DNA from: Nepenthes gracilis
Taxonomy: Eukaryota; Streptophyta; Magnoliopsida; Caryophyllales; Nepenthaceae
Length of the DNA stretch: 64,000 nt
Reading direction: 5' to 3'
Assembly: GCA_033239525.1 (NCBI GenBank)
Contig: BSYO01000024.1
Coordinates: forward strand, 7,091,991 to 7,155,990
Of this stretch, positions 33,670-44,585 are shown one piece after another. Below the pieces are notes generated by a model that was not told the DNA's origin, ran no database searches, and was given only the letters and a program-made list of their open reading frames with translations. Numbering within the stretch: the stretch's first letter is position 1; each line of letters starts with the position of its first letter. The position numbers and the translations under genes are program-made.

Positions 33670-34673
33670 TGTTAGAGATATTTGTCTAATTTGTATATTT
33701 CATAACCATATGTATTAGTGTATCAATGTCAGATTGTGGGTTGTCCGGTTAAAGTCCATTATGACCGGTCCGCACTCTAGTCGCTCGAGCTACCCGAAGC
33801 CCCCGTGCTTGCCCGGTGCTTGAACCCCGCTCGAGCTGAAAATCCATAAAGTATGCGGCTCGCCAGGCGCTCGATATCCGCTCGAGCCGAAATCCCAGAA
33901 GGTGTGCCTGCTCGCTGCTCACCTTCTGGCCGCTCGAGCGCCTGCAGGGTTTCTCACGAAACCCTACGTCAGCCCACCGCGCGCTCGAGCTCTGCTCAAG
34001 TGCCGGTGCAACGGGCAAAATTTTTGAACGATTTTTTGCACCCTCTATAAATTTCTGGAGTGATTATTTTCGTGCCTCATTGAGAAGAAAGGTCTCTTGT
34101 GCTTCAATATTATTGTACATCTTGAGAAAACTTAACCCTACAAAATTACTCTTCATGCTTAAATAAGTTTTCTCACCAACCTTCTTTAACCATTGAATCA
34201 TTGCCTTCTACCTTCATTGGAGACGTTGGTCCGTGAAGAAGGAAACTCGTTCGTGATTAACAATTCAAGTGGTTCGAGGGAAGATTGACGTGAAGACCGG
34301 AAGGTGTCCGGTTCTGTTCTTGCGGGCAAATCCAAGGAGTTCTTTGGTAGGGATCACGTGACGGGAGTAAGTCGGCTAGGTTAGCGCGTCATTACCACCC
34401 TATTCGTAAGTTGATTTTCATAGTGTATTGCTTCCCCGACCATTGAAGCCCGGAGCGTTTTTCGATACCGTGGGTATCGAAGCCACTCACCAAAAAATCG
34501 TCTTTATATTATTGCTTACGTATTTTGTTTCATCGCGCATGATTGTTAGTCTCGTATGCATCTAATACTAAATATCTTTTACGTGTATTAAATATTTATT
34601 TCTACTACTTCCGCTATACTTTTAACGGGGTCGAAACTTGATTATTCACGTTAGCACAAACAGTACTTTTTCA
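33670..34673 (+). repeat. 3' LTR of the Sirevirus-type element
   Basis: Aligns with 26016-27032. It starts TGTTAGAGATATTTGTC, has its own CTCGAG-rich block (33783-33990) and TATAAAT at 34046, and ends 'ctttttca' followed by the target duplication AGTAT. It has some extra GC-rich sequence at 33945-34000 and lacks about 30 bp present after the TATA box of the left LTR. Confidence 0.9.
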
Positions 34674-34678
34674 AGTAT

Positions 34679-37123
34679 GAATAAATAGCTCACTCTATAT
34701 AAAAATTCTGCATATTATTACACAAGTGGAATTCAAAACAAAACAAAGAAAAAAAAGGTAAAACAGAAAAACAGATCAGCAGAAGATTGTTTTCTCAACC
34801 GTCTAATGCGAAAAAAACTACAAGAAAACTGACTGCATCTACTTTATATAAAGAATCCGCCTTCCAGTAGAGCTCATCGATCATGCACCATCATCTTGCT
34901 AATCTACCACACCAGTGTCAATCACAAACTACTTAAGTTGTTTTTATTTTGCTGCTCAAGCACTCATCGAGCATTTCACACGCATAGATATCTTATCAAT
35001 TTACTGTTTGAGCTAACATTGAGTGTGTCTCGAGTGTGAACACTGTGCCAATCTTTGTTCGAGCTTCCATCAAGCATTTAGCAAACGTCAACGTAGGAAA
35101 AACAAAAGAAAAGAACTGCATATAACGATTGTGGAACTCTTACGAAGTGACCTATCTCAACATTTCAAACTTCTTGAAGCTTGTGCAGTTCTAAAAATTT
35201 TTTTAATACTACATAACGAAGATATATATAGTTAGGAAAAATGTAAAATAAAAAAAAAGATAATCGGATATATGAAATTTTTGTTATATGCAGTGTATAA
35301 AAAAGGATCAAATCACTGTAAATCTAATCCATTTTAGCCATTTTGGATGATGTAAAAGGGACCCCTAGAGCTTCCATTAGACCCATACATGATAACCCCA
35401 AGAATGAAGATATCCATCTTAATTACTTTAATTAAGACCTTAGCAACTTGCATTACCAGTGTGATTATTGAAAATTATTCGTTTAATGATGATTTTTCAT
35501 GGGATGTATTGATTGAGAGAATTGCAAAAGATGCCCATCAAATATAAATTTGGGTGTGGAAGAAAAAAGAACCTTCCAGAACAATTTGTGCTGTATGAAA
35601 ATGGCAATATTTTTATTTTTTTCCAATCAGTCGAAAAAGAATTCACACTGTTTGTCTGAAGAAATTGTGCTTTCCCGGGAAATGTCCGGAGGAATTGTAG
35701 ACAATAGCAACCAATGTACGTTACAGGGTTCGGAGTTAATTAATCCCACTTAAAACAATTTATATATATAAATAAAAAAAATTAGATATTATAATAGATA
35801 TTGTTAAATCAAAATTTTACATTGGCCTAACCGTTCATTTTTAATTAAACACATAAAAGTTATTTGTTAGTCATTTAGACTCATCTATCTCTATAAAATT
35901 AGTTATATTTTGACTATTTCTGATAAAAAGTAATAATTAAAGACTCAAAATTTATTCATTGAGGTTATTGACCCCACAAAAAGATGTAGATCTGCCTAGT
36001 AAACTAATAAAATATAAACAAAGTGAACTTCCTTATTAGATAACTTATTAACTTCGATAATAGGCAAAGAAAAGGTGACAAAAGAAGTCATTTTGTAATT
36101 AAGGGTGGCTCTTGGGGTCCTTACATTAGAACTGAAGCCTTGGCCTAATTTCTTCAGCTGGCTTGAGGGCTCAGCCAACAACAACAAAGAATAAGGAGGT
36201 GGCGGAGGACCACCCACCAGCTGCGGTAGCAAACGAGAGAGAATAAGAAAGGAAATTGGTGCTTTTGGCTCGACCAACAACAACAAAGAATAACAAGGAG
36301 GAGGAGGAGGAGGACCACCCGCCAGCTGCAGTAGCAAAAGAAGAGAAGAAAGAGAAAAGAATGAAGAGGAAGAAGAATGAAGAGGGCAGAGGAAATAAAT
36401 ATCGGTAAATTGGTATCCTTATCCTAATTCTTTTAAGAAGTTTAATGTCCATATCTACCATAAGTTCTGAGTATACCTTGGGCATCATGTTGTTGTTAGC
36501 AAGGAAATCAATAACTAACGGTGTTGCATGTTAATCAGGGAGTTATATTGAAGGTTAGATTGGTTGCATGTTGGTTTATAGATATAAATTGAGAATCATT
36601 TGGTATTTCCTGGGGTTAAAAATGCTCCTAAGAGCTTCTTTGGTGCAGTGTTTCAGAGTTGTTGAAGCTGTGTTTGAGCGCTGATTTAAAACTTTCATTA
36701 ATATTTTTGGAAGGTTTTATTCATTCTTTATATTGGAAGCTCTTTTTATATTATATAGACTGTATATGAGGATGTATAATTTGGAATGATTTTGGTGTTA
36801 TTATATTATGCTAAGCAAATACAGTAAGTCGGTGGTCATACAGAGAAAATCTAATCTTATCCTATGATGAATATTTATATAATGTTGCTTTAGAGTCACT
36901 AATGGTCTTTTGTGCCTTGTTGCAAATCATCATATGGGGATCTAATCATGATAATATTTATATTAACAATCCAAGATGTGGCATCAATGGTATCAGTGTA
37001 TGTTTTCAAGGACTTGGTCATGCATTTGGGGATTTGATTTCCACTTTTAAGGATCTATTTCCATTGATGTTCTTATTTATCGAGGATTGAGATGCTTAGG
37101 GGAACAAATTTGTGCTATATGTG
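34679..37123. other. AT-rich intergenic DNA
   Basis: No gene recognised. Small frames (35023-35235, 35550-35753, 36902-37090) lack motifs. It contains the short purine-rich tandem repeat at 36166-36365, listed separately. Confidence 0.5.
36166..36365. repeat. two-copy tandem repeat, period about 100 bp
   Basis: Two copies of 'ggctc-ccaacaacaacaaagaata...ggaggaccacccRccagctgc' start at about 36168 and 36268. The second copy has an expanded (GGA)n run. Minus-strand proline-rich frames here are by-products of the purine repeats. Confidence 0.7.
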
Positions 37124-37128
37124 AATTT

Positions 37129-37884
37129 TGTTGGGTTATGGGTATGAATTACTCCTGTGTAGGCCCATACCCATTTGACGTATCGTTTGGTGGTTCGATC
37201 GAGTTCACACGTACCGATATCGTTGACTTTTTAAATTAGAAGAGATTTGATTCTCTTTAATTAGGAAATATTTTGATGAGATTATTTTCTAATTTGAAGT
37301 TATCATTAATTAGGAAAGATTTTAAGATATTATTTTTTAATTTGGAGATATTATTAATTAGAAAATTATATTTCATTCATAATTAATTTAAGATGAAAAT
37401 TCTATATAAAAGGACCAAAATTTTATATTGGAGACCAGTAATCAAGTATTCAAACAATTATTCATGAGTTGAATGAAAAAGGAGAGAAAGAGAGAGAAAA
37501 GGGAGAAAAGGAAAATTTGAGTTTCCAGTCGAGTGTCAAATCGTGTTTTAGTCTTTGCCGACTATATGTACACTTTTTGGAGTAACAAAGAATATCTTTA
37601 CCGGTCATATTTCTACTTTTATACTTATTGCTATTTGATTTATTTGTTATAAGGCGTCTAATTCTTAAATTTATGGAGGTTATATAACCAGCACTTTTAT
37701 AGTAGATTTATTCAGACATATCGTTCCGTAATTTTTCTCTCATTCTTAAGAGAATTTTCTACGTTAAAAATCATTATTTATTATTTTATTTCTTATACTC
37801 ACGAGTTTGGTGATTGACGATTGACGGGTGGGTTCGGGTATTGTTCTGCTACACTGGGTTGCATATTTAGGTCGAACATCAACA
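37129..37884 (+). repeat. LTR 1 (5' LTR) of the tandem copia element
   Basis: 756 bp, TGTTGGGTTATGGG ... ACATCAACA. TATA box TATATAAAA at 37403-37411. It contains internal near-repeats of 'aattaggaaagatttt...gattattttctaatttggag' (37255-37370), also present in LTR 2 and LTR 3. Confidence 0.85.
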
Positions 37885-37886
37885 AA

Positions 37887-37900
37887 TGGTATTAGAGAGA
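37887..37900 (+). other. primer binding site after LTR 1 (initiator tRNA-Met type)
   Basis: 'tggtattagagaga' directly downstream of LTR 1. It differs from the canonical TGGTATCAGAG at one position over the first 11 bases. A second, more degenerate site ('tggtattaaaagag', 39295-39308) follows LTR 2. Confidence 0.75.
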
Positions 37901-37919
37901 GGTTGTAAAACTTTGATTT

Positions 37920-38680
37920 AATGGCGTCGACGTCGAGGAATTTGTCATTTTGTGTTGAGTAGTTTAATGAGTAAAATATTTTTATTCTTTGGTAAGAAAA
38001 GATGAGGAATGTTTTGACCCGATAAGGAATAGTAAAAATATTTCAAAGTAAGAAAGATAAGCCGGAGAATATGATAGAGGAGGAGTGACAAAATAAGAGG
38101 GATCTTACTAATTGCATGATCAAGTTGTATCTCGTAAATAATACTCTTTAAGAGGTCATTAGCTTGCTGAATCCAGTGGAGGTCAAGATGAAGCTGGAGA
38201 ACCGGTATAAGTCTAAATCCCTAATAATGAGGTTGCATGTAAAGAATAAGTTCTATGGCCTGCATTTGTCAGAAAGGGGAGTTTCGAGAAACATTTGGAT
38301 GAGTTCAACCGGATTTTAACGTAAATATTGGCACTTGATGAGAAGATCAAAGAAGAAGACAAGGCGTTGTTGCTAGCTTATTTGTCGGCCTTGTACGATC
38401 ATATTGTCACGATACTATTGTTTGAAAAAGACACACTTGAGTTGGATGATGTCATCCCTTCTTTACTTATAAATGAGTCAAGGTGGAATGGAAGCGTTGA
38501 GGATTTAGGGGAGCTAAGTCTCTTGGTATCCATTAGTGGTCGGGGGTACAGGAGATTGAGGGACCTAGGCAACAAATCGGAGAGAAGTAACGGTTGGATC
38601 AAGTTTCAAGACAAGAGTACTTCTATTATGGCAAGAAGGACTATATGAAGTGGGATTGTTCTAAGAGAAAGTAGGAAAAG
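37920..38680 (+). pseudogene. gag copy 1 of the tandem copia element
   Basis: Begins ATGGCGTCGACG (37921) and is broken by several stops. The clearest part (38328-38648) reads LDEKIKEEDKALLLAYLSAL and YDHIVTILLFEKDTLELDDV then PSLLINE, the typical copia gag (UBN2-like) core. It ends near a decayed zinc knuckle (MKWDCSKRK), where it runs directly into LTR 2. Confidence 0.75.
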
Positions 38681-39292
38681 GATTTTAATAAGATTATTTT
38701 TTAATTTGGAGATATCATTGATTAGAAAAGATTTTGAAAGATTATTTCCTAACTTGGAGATCTTAATTAGAAAATTATATTTTCTTCCTAATTAACTCAG
38801 GGTGAAAACTCTATATAAAGGGGTCCAACTTTTATATTGGAGACAAGTAATCAAGTATTCAAACAATCATTCATGAGTTGAATGAAAAAGGAGAGAAAGA
38901 GAGAAAAGAGAGAAGAGGAAGATCTAAGCATCCAGTAGAGTGTCAAATCGTGTTCTAATCTCCGCCAACTTTGGGTATACTATTCTTGGAGTTAGAAAAA
39001 ATATCTTTACCGGTCATGTTTTTACTATTATACTTACCGTTGTTTGATTTATTTATTACAAGGTGTCTAATCCTTATATTTATAGAGGTTATGTAACCAA
39101 CACTTTTATAGTGAATTTGTTCAGACATATCATTCCGTAATTTTTTTCTCATTTTTTAGAGGGTTCTCTACGTTAAAAATCGTTATACACTATTGTGTTT
39201 CTTATACTTACGAGTTTGGTAGCTGATGATTGATGGATGGGTTCAGATTTTGTTTCGCTGTACTGGGTTGTATATTCAGGTCGAGCCCAACA
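38680..39292 (+). repeat. LTR 2, 5'-truncated internal LTR
   Basis: Homologous to LTR 1 from its repeated 'aggaaa(a)gattttaa-agatt' block to the end (...cgagcccaaca), including TATATAAA at 38812-38819. The first about 150 bp of the LTR are missing, and it is joined to gag copy 1 within a purine-rich stretch (aggaaaagga) shared by gag and LTR. Confidence 0.8.
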
Positions 39293-39327
39293 AGTGGTAT
39301 TAAAAGAGGTTGTAAAATTTTGATTTG

Positions 39328-40305
39328 ATGGCGTTGACGTTGAGGAGTTTTTTATTATGTATCGAGCAATTTAATGGGTAAAATAATTTTATTTTTTGGT
39401 ATGAAAAGGTGAGGAATATTTTGACTTAGGAAGGAATGGTAAAAGTATTTCAAAACAAGGAAGATAAGTCGAAAAATATGACAGAGGAGGAGTGGCACGA
39501 TAAGAGGAATTTTGCTAATTGTATAATTAAGTTGTATCTCACGGATAATACTATTTAGGAGATTATTGACTTGTCAGATCCAATGGAAGTTTCGATGAAG
39601 TTTGAGAGCCAATGTAAGTCCAAACCCTTGACAACGAGGTTGCATGTAAAGAAGTTCTATGGCCTGTGTTTGTTGGAAGGGAAGAGTTTCGAGAAGCACT
39701 TGGATGATTTTAACTAGATTTTAACGTAAATGTCAGCACTTGATGAGAAGATCAAGGAGGAAGGCAAGGCGTTGTTGTTGCTAGCTTATTTGCCGGCCTT
39801 GTACGATCATATTGTCACAACGCTTTTGTTTGAAAAAGATACACTTAAATTGGATGAGGTCACCCCTTCTTTACTTATAAATGAGTCAGGTGGAAGGAAA
39901 GCATTGAGGGTTTAGGAGAGCTGAGTCTCTTGGTATCCATTTGTGGTTGGGGGCACGGGAGATCGAGGGATCGAGGTGACAAATCGGAGAGAAGCAATGG
40001 TTGGATCAAGTTTTAAGACATAGAGTATTTCCATTATGGCAAGAAGGGCTATATGAAGTGGGATTATTCTAAGAGGAAGTGGGAGAAGGAGGGCGAACGC
40101 GAGCATCAAGAGAGGAGGGATCATGATGATGATGATCGGGCCTCTATCGCTTCCTACGGAAGCCTTCTAATTGTCCACGCGGGGGAGACACCGAGATTTT
40201 CAAGTTGTGAAACGAATTTGGTGATGAATAGTAGCTTCTCACATCATACAATATCGAAGAAGTCCCACTTCACTAGGTATATGTTCGGGGAACACGGAGT
40301 ACTTA
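39328..40305 (+). pseudogene. gag copy 2 and start of protease, tandem copia element
   Basis: Starts ATGGCGTTGACG (39328), parallel to copy 1. The conserved stretch 39730-39915 reads SALDEKIKEEGKALLLLAYL and YDHIVTTLLFEKDTLKLDEV. The zinc knuckle region (YGKKGYMKWDYSKRK) is followed by an acidic stretch and the PR active-site region, reading VMNSSFSHHT where relatives have (L/M)DSG(A/C)S-H. The catalytic Asp-Ser-Gly is therefore lost. The frame is cut at about 40305 by the inserted LTR. Confidence 0.7.
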
Positions 40306-40308
40306 ATA

Positions 40309-42649
40309 TGTATCATGAACTCAAATCAAATAAGTCAATTATTATTCTATAAATCCCAAACTCAGGTGTGATAAACCAAATATACAGACTCAACAAATCC
40401 AAATCCATACAAGACATCATCAGATTATATAAATGCCAACAACTCATAAGGGGATAACCAAATAAAGTCAATGACTCATCAATATAAAGAAATCGACCTA
40501 ACAAATTCTTAATATACAAGACAAATGCTTACATTCGGACGACTACAACATCCTAGGACAGATTAAGCAAAATCCATCTATGACCCGATACATAGTCAAT
40601 GATATAAAAAATCTAAGAATATAACACTCACTAGAGATGTACGGTACTATGTCAAAACTCTTCCTACTCCTACAATGAAGCTGAGCATTTACTTTGAAGG
40701 GATACAATAGAAGATATGAGCCTAACGTTCAATAAGTATCATAGGTAAACAAATGAGTCCAAAGATTAGAAGGAGGATTAAATAGATAAATGCCTAATTA
40801 GATAACGAAGTAAATCCAAATCGTTGATAAATTAAATTCAATAGAAATTCAAAATCCAATGGTAGTATCGTACTCAAATTAAATATCCAATTTTAAAACA
40901 AATGTCTAATAAGAAAATAGTTCTCATCGGGACGTATATATATATACAAAATAGAAGTGATTTGAATTGATTCTAATAAGTCGATGTTCAATTCAAGTCC
41001 AAGTTCAAAGCCAAAGCCTAATCAGTTTATGATTTGGGGCAGAATCTGATAGCCGGATAATCCAATAACGAGCATAGAAGTCGAAGTAGTATCACAACAA
41101 ATAATCTAAAGGTCCAAATTAAAACATATAATCAAAATTATTTATATGAGACATACCAAGACCCATCTGTGGGCAAAATCGACGAATCTCATACCAAGTT
41201 TAAAATCCAAATCTAAATTAAAGTCCAATACAAATCAATGCAGAAATACATATCATGCATCAAATTTAAATTTTGATTATTTAAAAATTAGTTTTAGGAA
41301 TGGTTATACATACTTCTAGTAACTTTAGGCCATATTAAATACAAATTAGACTAGTATGTTTGGCCACTCATGTACTTTATCTCCTATAGGTAAGGTTACT
41401 CATTATGTTTTGCCACCTATGACTTTGAGTGCTATTCTCAATCTTATCAGATATATTATTAGGACGTCAGAATATATTATAATGTCAAATTAAATCACCC
41501 AAATAGGAAGGATCACTATTCCAAACCTTTCTTATTGACGAAAAAGAATTTTTAAATAATAAATCTCCCTATCGCGAGTTAGACAGAATATCCAATAACA
41601 AATTCAAATGTAATGACCACAATCCGGCACGTGTATGTGAAAATGTACAGCCTATGCAAGTTCATACACATTGTCGTATACACATACTGATACAAACATA
41701 TATAGTGACCGATAAAGTTTTCATACTTTCAAAAAAATAATGAACACTCTAAATCATAAAGCTCATGACAAAAATCCCCAAATTAGCCAATGAGCTATAT
41801 ATATATGTCCAGAATAACAGCCCGACATGCGCATGTAAAAATGTACGGTCCATGCAAGTTTCATATACATTTTCACATACATATACTAATATAAACATAT
41901 ATAGTGTTTGATAAATTTTTTATACTTTTAGAAAAATAATAAACCCTCCAAAATCATAAAGCTTGTGACAAAAACTCCCAAATCAGCCAATGCAAGCTAT
42001 ACATGTATGTCTAGAATAAACAGAACGTGTATATAGAAATACATGCATATTAGCACCAATTCTAAATAGTACTCAAAACATATCAGATATTAAATTATAT
42101 TAAGAACAGGAATTATAGATACTTACCTCAACCTTATACTCTACAGATCTGAATAAAAGATACTTTAAGGTATTGAATCACGTGTTCTCTCACTTCATTG
42201 CCTGTGTTGCTAGCGTCATACCCTCGTTCTCTCTCCTACGTAGCCTCCATCGCGTGCCATTGCGTCACCTCTTCATTGCCTCCATCGTTGCCGACTATCG
42301 GCGTGTCATCTCTGCACATTGCCACCGCTGCCGACATCTACCATCGGAATCCTTGATGGTCTCTCCTCTCCGAGTACCGCCACCGATCAACCTTCCAGCC
42401 GCCATCAACCACCTGCACAACGCCGTCCTCACCGCACGTCGCCGTTGTCGCCGCTGATCACGTCTTCCTTCCCTCCTTGCGCAACTCATTACACGCGCCC
42501 GATCTCTCTCTCTCTCTCATCCTTTTTCTTTCTTTTCTCTTTTTCTTTTTCTACTCTACTGCTCTGCAAAGCCACCCGATCCCCATTTTTAATTTTTTCT
42601 CCAATCCGAAAACCAGCCGTGGTTTTCCGCTACGGTTTCCATATATTGT

Positions 42650-42680
<31 letters not shown>

Positions 42681-42837
42681 TCTATCGGGTACCTCTCTGA
42701 AGTGCAATGAGCGCCAAGTCACAAATTCTGATATTCTTTTCAAAATTACATAATATTAACTTAAATTTTGACATATTTAAATTATCCAAAATCACAATAA
42801 ATATTAAAATAATTCAAACAAGGTCTGAGATATTACA
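40309..42837 (-). mobile_element. putative 2.5-kb solo LTR inserted in the protease region
   Basis: On the minus strand the segment begins TGTAATATCTCAGACC and ends TTCATGATACA, i.e. TG...CA borders as in an LTR. It separates protease codons GEHGVL (left) from MGNNGSSRV (right), which adjoin in copia elements, so it is an insertion. No gag or pol motif is found inside. The flanks (AATAT on the left, AAGAT on the right) resemble a 5-bp duplication with one change. Long LTRs of this size occur in Ty3/gypsy Tekay/Del elements, but this sequence is not the same family as the element at 44586-53228. It has a GC-rich part at 42200-42480 and an (AAAT)n run at 42653-42682. Confidence 0.6.
41625..42015. 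repeat. tandem duplication, about 195 bp, inside the putative solo LTR
   Basis: Two units (about 41625-41815 and 41820-42015) share 'gcRcatgt-aaaatgtac-g-c-atgcaagtt', 'catacatatactRatacaaacatatatagtg' and 'aatcataaagct-gtgacaaaaa'-like blocks in the same order, with point differences. Confidence 0.75.
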
Positions 42838-43362
42838 AGATGGGTAACAATGGTTCGTCAAGGGTTATTAGCATAATGGATGTTAGGTTACGGATAAGCA
42901 ACGGGACAAAACTCATGTTGAAGGATGTGAGACATGCTTTGAATTTGTATTTGAATGTGATTTCGATTAGGAAGTTTGATAAAGAAGGCTTTTATACGTG
43001 TTTGAAAAAGACCAATGGAAACTCACCAAGGGTGCTTCGGTTGTGGCAAGAGAAAGCAAGCAATTAAGTCGATACTTGATGAAGGTTTCGGTTGTCAAAA
43101 ATAATGCTAAGGTGACGAATTTGGACATTGGTTAAGATGGCAGGAAGAGGAGGTTGAGGAGGAGTGCAAGGGGAGTAATTCTACTTCCAAGGAGAAGCCA
43201 AAGGGGTGTGAGAATACTCCGGATTTAGTGGAGTGAAAGAGGGTATCATTTAAATTTGTGGAGGTCAATGCCAGGATCCCATTTGAGGAGACATTGCCAA
43301 AGGGCAGGTGATAACAATTACCAATGAAGGCGAAGGATCCCCCACGATCATGAGGAAAAATT
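42838..43362 (+). pseudogene. protease remainder and deletion scar, tandem copia element
   Basis: 42840-43067 reads MGNNGSSRVISIMDVRLRIS and NGTKLMLKDVRHALNLYLNV, the C-terminal half of a copia protease, then a few residues of the integrase linker. It then passes without INT, RT or RNase H motifs to a purine-rich end next to LTR 3. About 3 kb of pol expected in a full copia element is missing. Confidence 0.75.
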
Positions 43363-44164
43363 TATTAGGTTATGGGCCACTCTTGTGTGGGCCTATACCA
43401 ATTTGACGTGTCGTTTGGTAGTTTGAATGAGATCACATGGATGTTGTACTAATATTATGAACTTTTTAAATTAAAAAAGATTTGATTCTCTTTAATTAGG
43501 AAAGATTTTGGTGAGATTATTTTCTAATTTATAGATATCATTGATTAAGAAAGATTTTCATAGATTATTTTCTAATTTGGAGATATTATTGATAAGGAAA
43601 GATTTTGAGAGATTATTTTTTTAATTTGGAGATATCATTGATTAGGAGATTATACTTCCTTCCTAATTAACCTACAGTAAAAATTCTATATAAAAGGCCT
43701 AACTCTTATGTTGGAGACAAACAATTAAGTATTTAAACAATCATTCATGAGTCGAATGAAAAAGGAGAGAGAAAGAGATAAGGAAGAAGAGAAAGATTTG
43801 AGCATTTGGTAGAGTATTAAATCGTGTTATAACTTCGGCAATCTTTAGTACGCTATTCTTTAAGTTATAAGGACTACCTTTTTTGGTCATATTTCTACTC
43901 TTATACTTATTATTACTTGATCTATTTGTTACAAGTATCTAATCCTTATATTTATGGGATTTGTCTAATCAACAGTTTTACAGTAGATTTGTTCGAATGT
44001 ATCATCCTGTAATTTTTTTCTCATTTTTAGTAAGATTTTTCATGTTAAAAATTATTGTGTATTGTTATATTTTTTGTACTCATGAGTTTATTGGCTGACA
44101 GTTGACGGGGGGTTCGAAGTTCATTTCCCTACACCTGGTTGTATATTTGGGTTGAACCTCAAAA
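43363..44164 (+). repeat. LTR 3 (3' LTR) of the tandem copia element
   Basis: Homologous to LTR 1 over its full length. It starts 'tattaggttatggg', has TATATAAAA at 43688-43696 and ends '...gaacctcaaaa', followed by the target duplication AATTT. It has one more copy of the internal 'gattaggaaagatttt' repeat than LTR 1. Confidence 0.85.
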
Positions 44165-44169
44165 AATTT

Positions 44170-44580
44170 ACACTTAGAATGCATTATTTCGGAGAAGTTA
44201 TGTAAGTTATATATTTCAAGTATTGTTCTTATTGGTGAAACTTGAGTTTAGTTGGTGCCGGTGGAAGTTGAAATTGTGAAGTTCGTGTTCTTTATTTCTT
44301 GGTTTCATGAGCATAACCTAGTGATTCTAAGTTTTAGTAAAAGGGATATGGAAGGATATGGTGATAAAGTAGGTGTCCTCTTGGAAGAATAGATAATTAT
44401 TTGGTAGTTGCCTATAACTAATTTTTTCTATTCTCGTCTACACTCTATGTATATTTAGCCAGTATTATACTTTTATTGATTGGTTGCATTTTATGTCGGG
44501 TCTGCACTAAAGAAAACAAATCTCGTTGATCATCTCTGCTGCTGCTATTTGCTTTTGCTACTAAATTGGATGGTTCTTGT
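44170..44580. other. short intergenic spacer between two elements
   Basis: About 410 bp without recognised coding or repeat content. It ends at the GTTGA target duplication of the next element (44581-44585). Confidence 0.5.
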
Positions 44581-44585
44581 GTTGA

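Larger units (their letters stand above)
26016..34673 (+). mobile_element. Ty1/copia Sirevirus-type retrotransposon with envelope-position ORF
   Basis: LTRs of 1017 and 1004 bp begin TGTTAGAGA. The right LTR ends in CA, and the element is flanked by the 5-bp duplication AGTAT (26011-26015 and 34674-34678). Inside, in plus-strand order, are a primer binding site, gag with two zinc knuckles, PR, INT, RT and RNase H (the copia order INT before RT), then an extra ORF and a run of polypurine tracts with the core GGGGGAG. INT before RT, the extra 3' ORF and multiple polypurine tracts together point to the Sirevirus (SIRE/Maximus) group. Stops and frameshifts affect every gene, so the copy is dead. 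Confidence 0.9.
37129..44164 (+). mobile_element. Ty1/copia-type tandem element: LTR-gag-LTR-gag-pro-LTR
   Basis: Three related LTRs occur: 37129-37884 (complete), about 38680-39292 (5'-truncated) and 43363-44164. Two gag copies follow the first and second LTRs, each preceded by an initiator-Met-type primer binding site. The whole array is flanked by a perfect 5-bp duplication AATTT (37124-37128 and 44165-44169). After the second gag only PR and a scrap of the next domain remain before the 3' LTR; INT, RT and RNase H are absent, so it is non-autonomous. A putative solo LTR (40309-42837) splits the PR region. Confidence 0.8.

Noticed and set aside
36171..36488. Proline-rich minus-strand frames
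   Set aside because: Generated by purine-rich (GGA)n tandem repeats, not protein-coding signature.
42173..42657. Arg- and Ser-rich frames in the GC-rich part of the putative solo LTR
   Set aside because: Both strands give open but compositionally biased frames without motifs; more likely LTR sequence.
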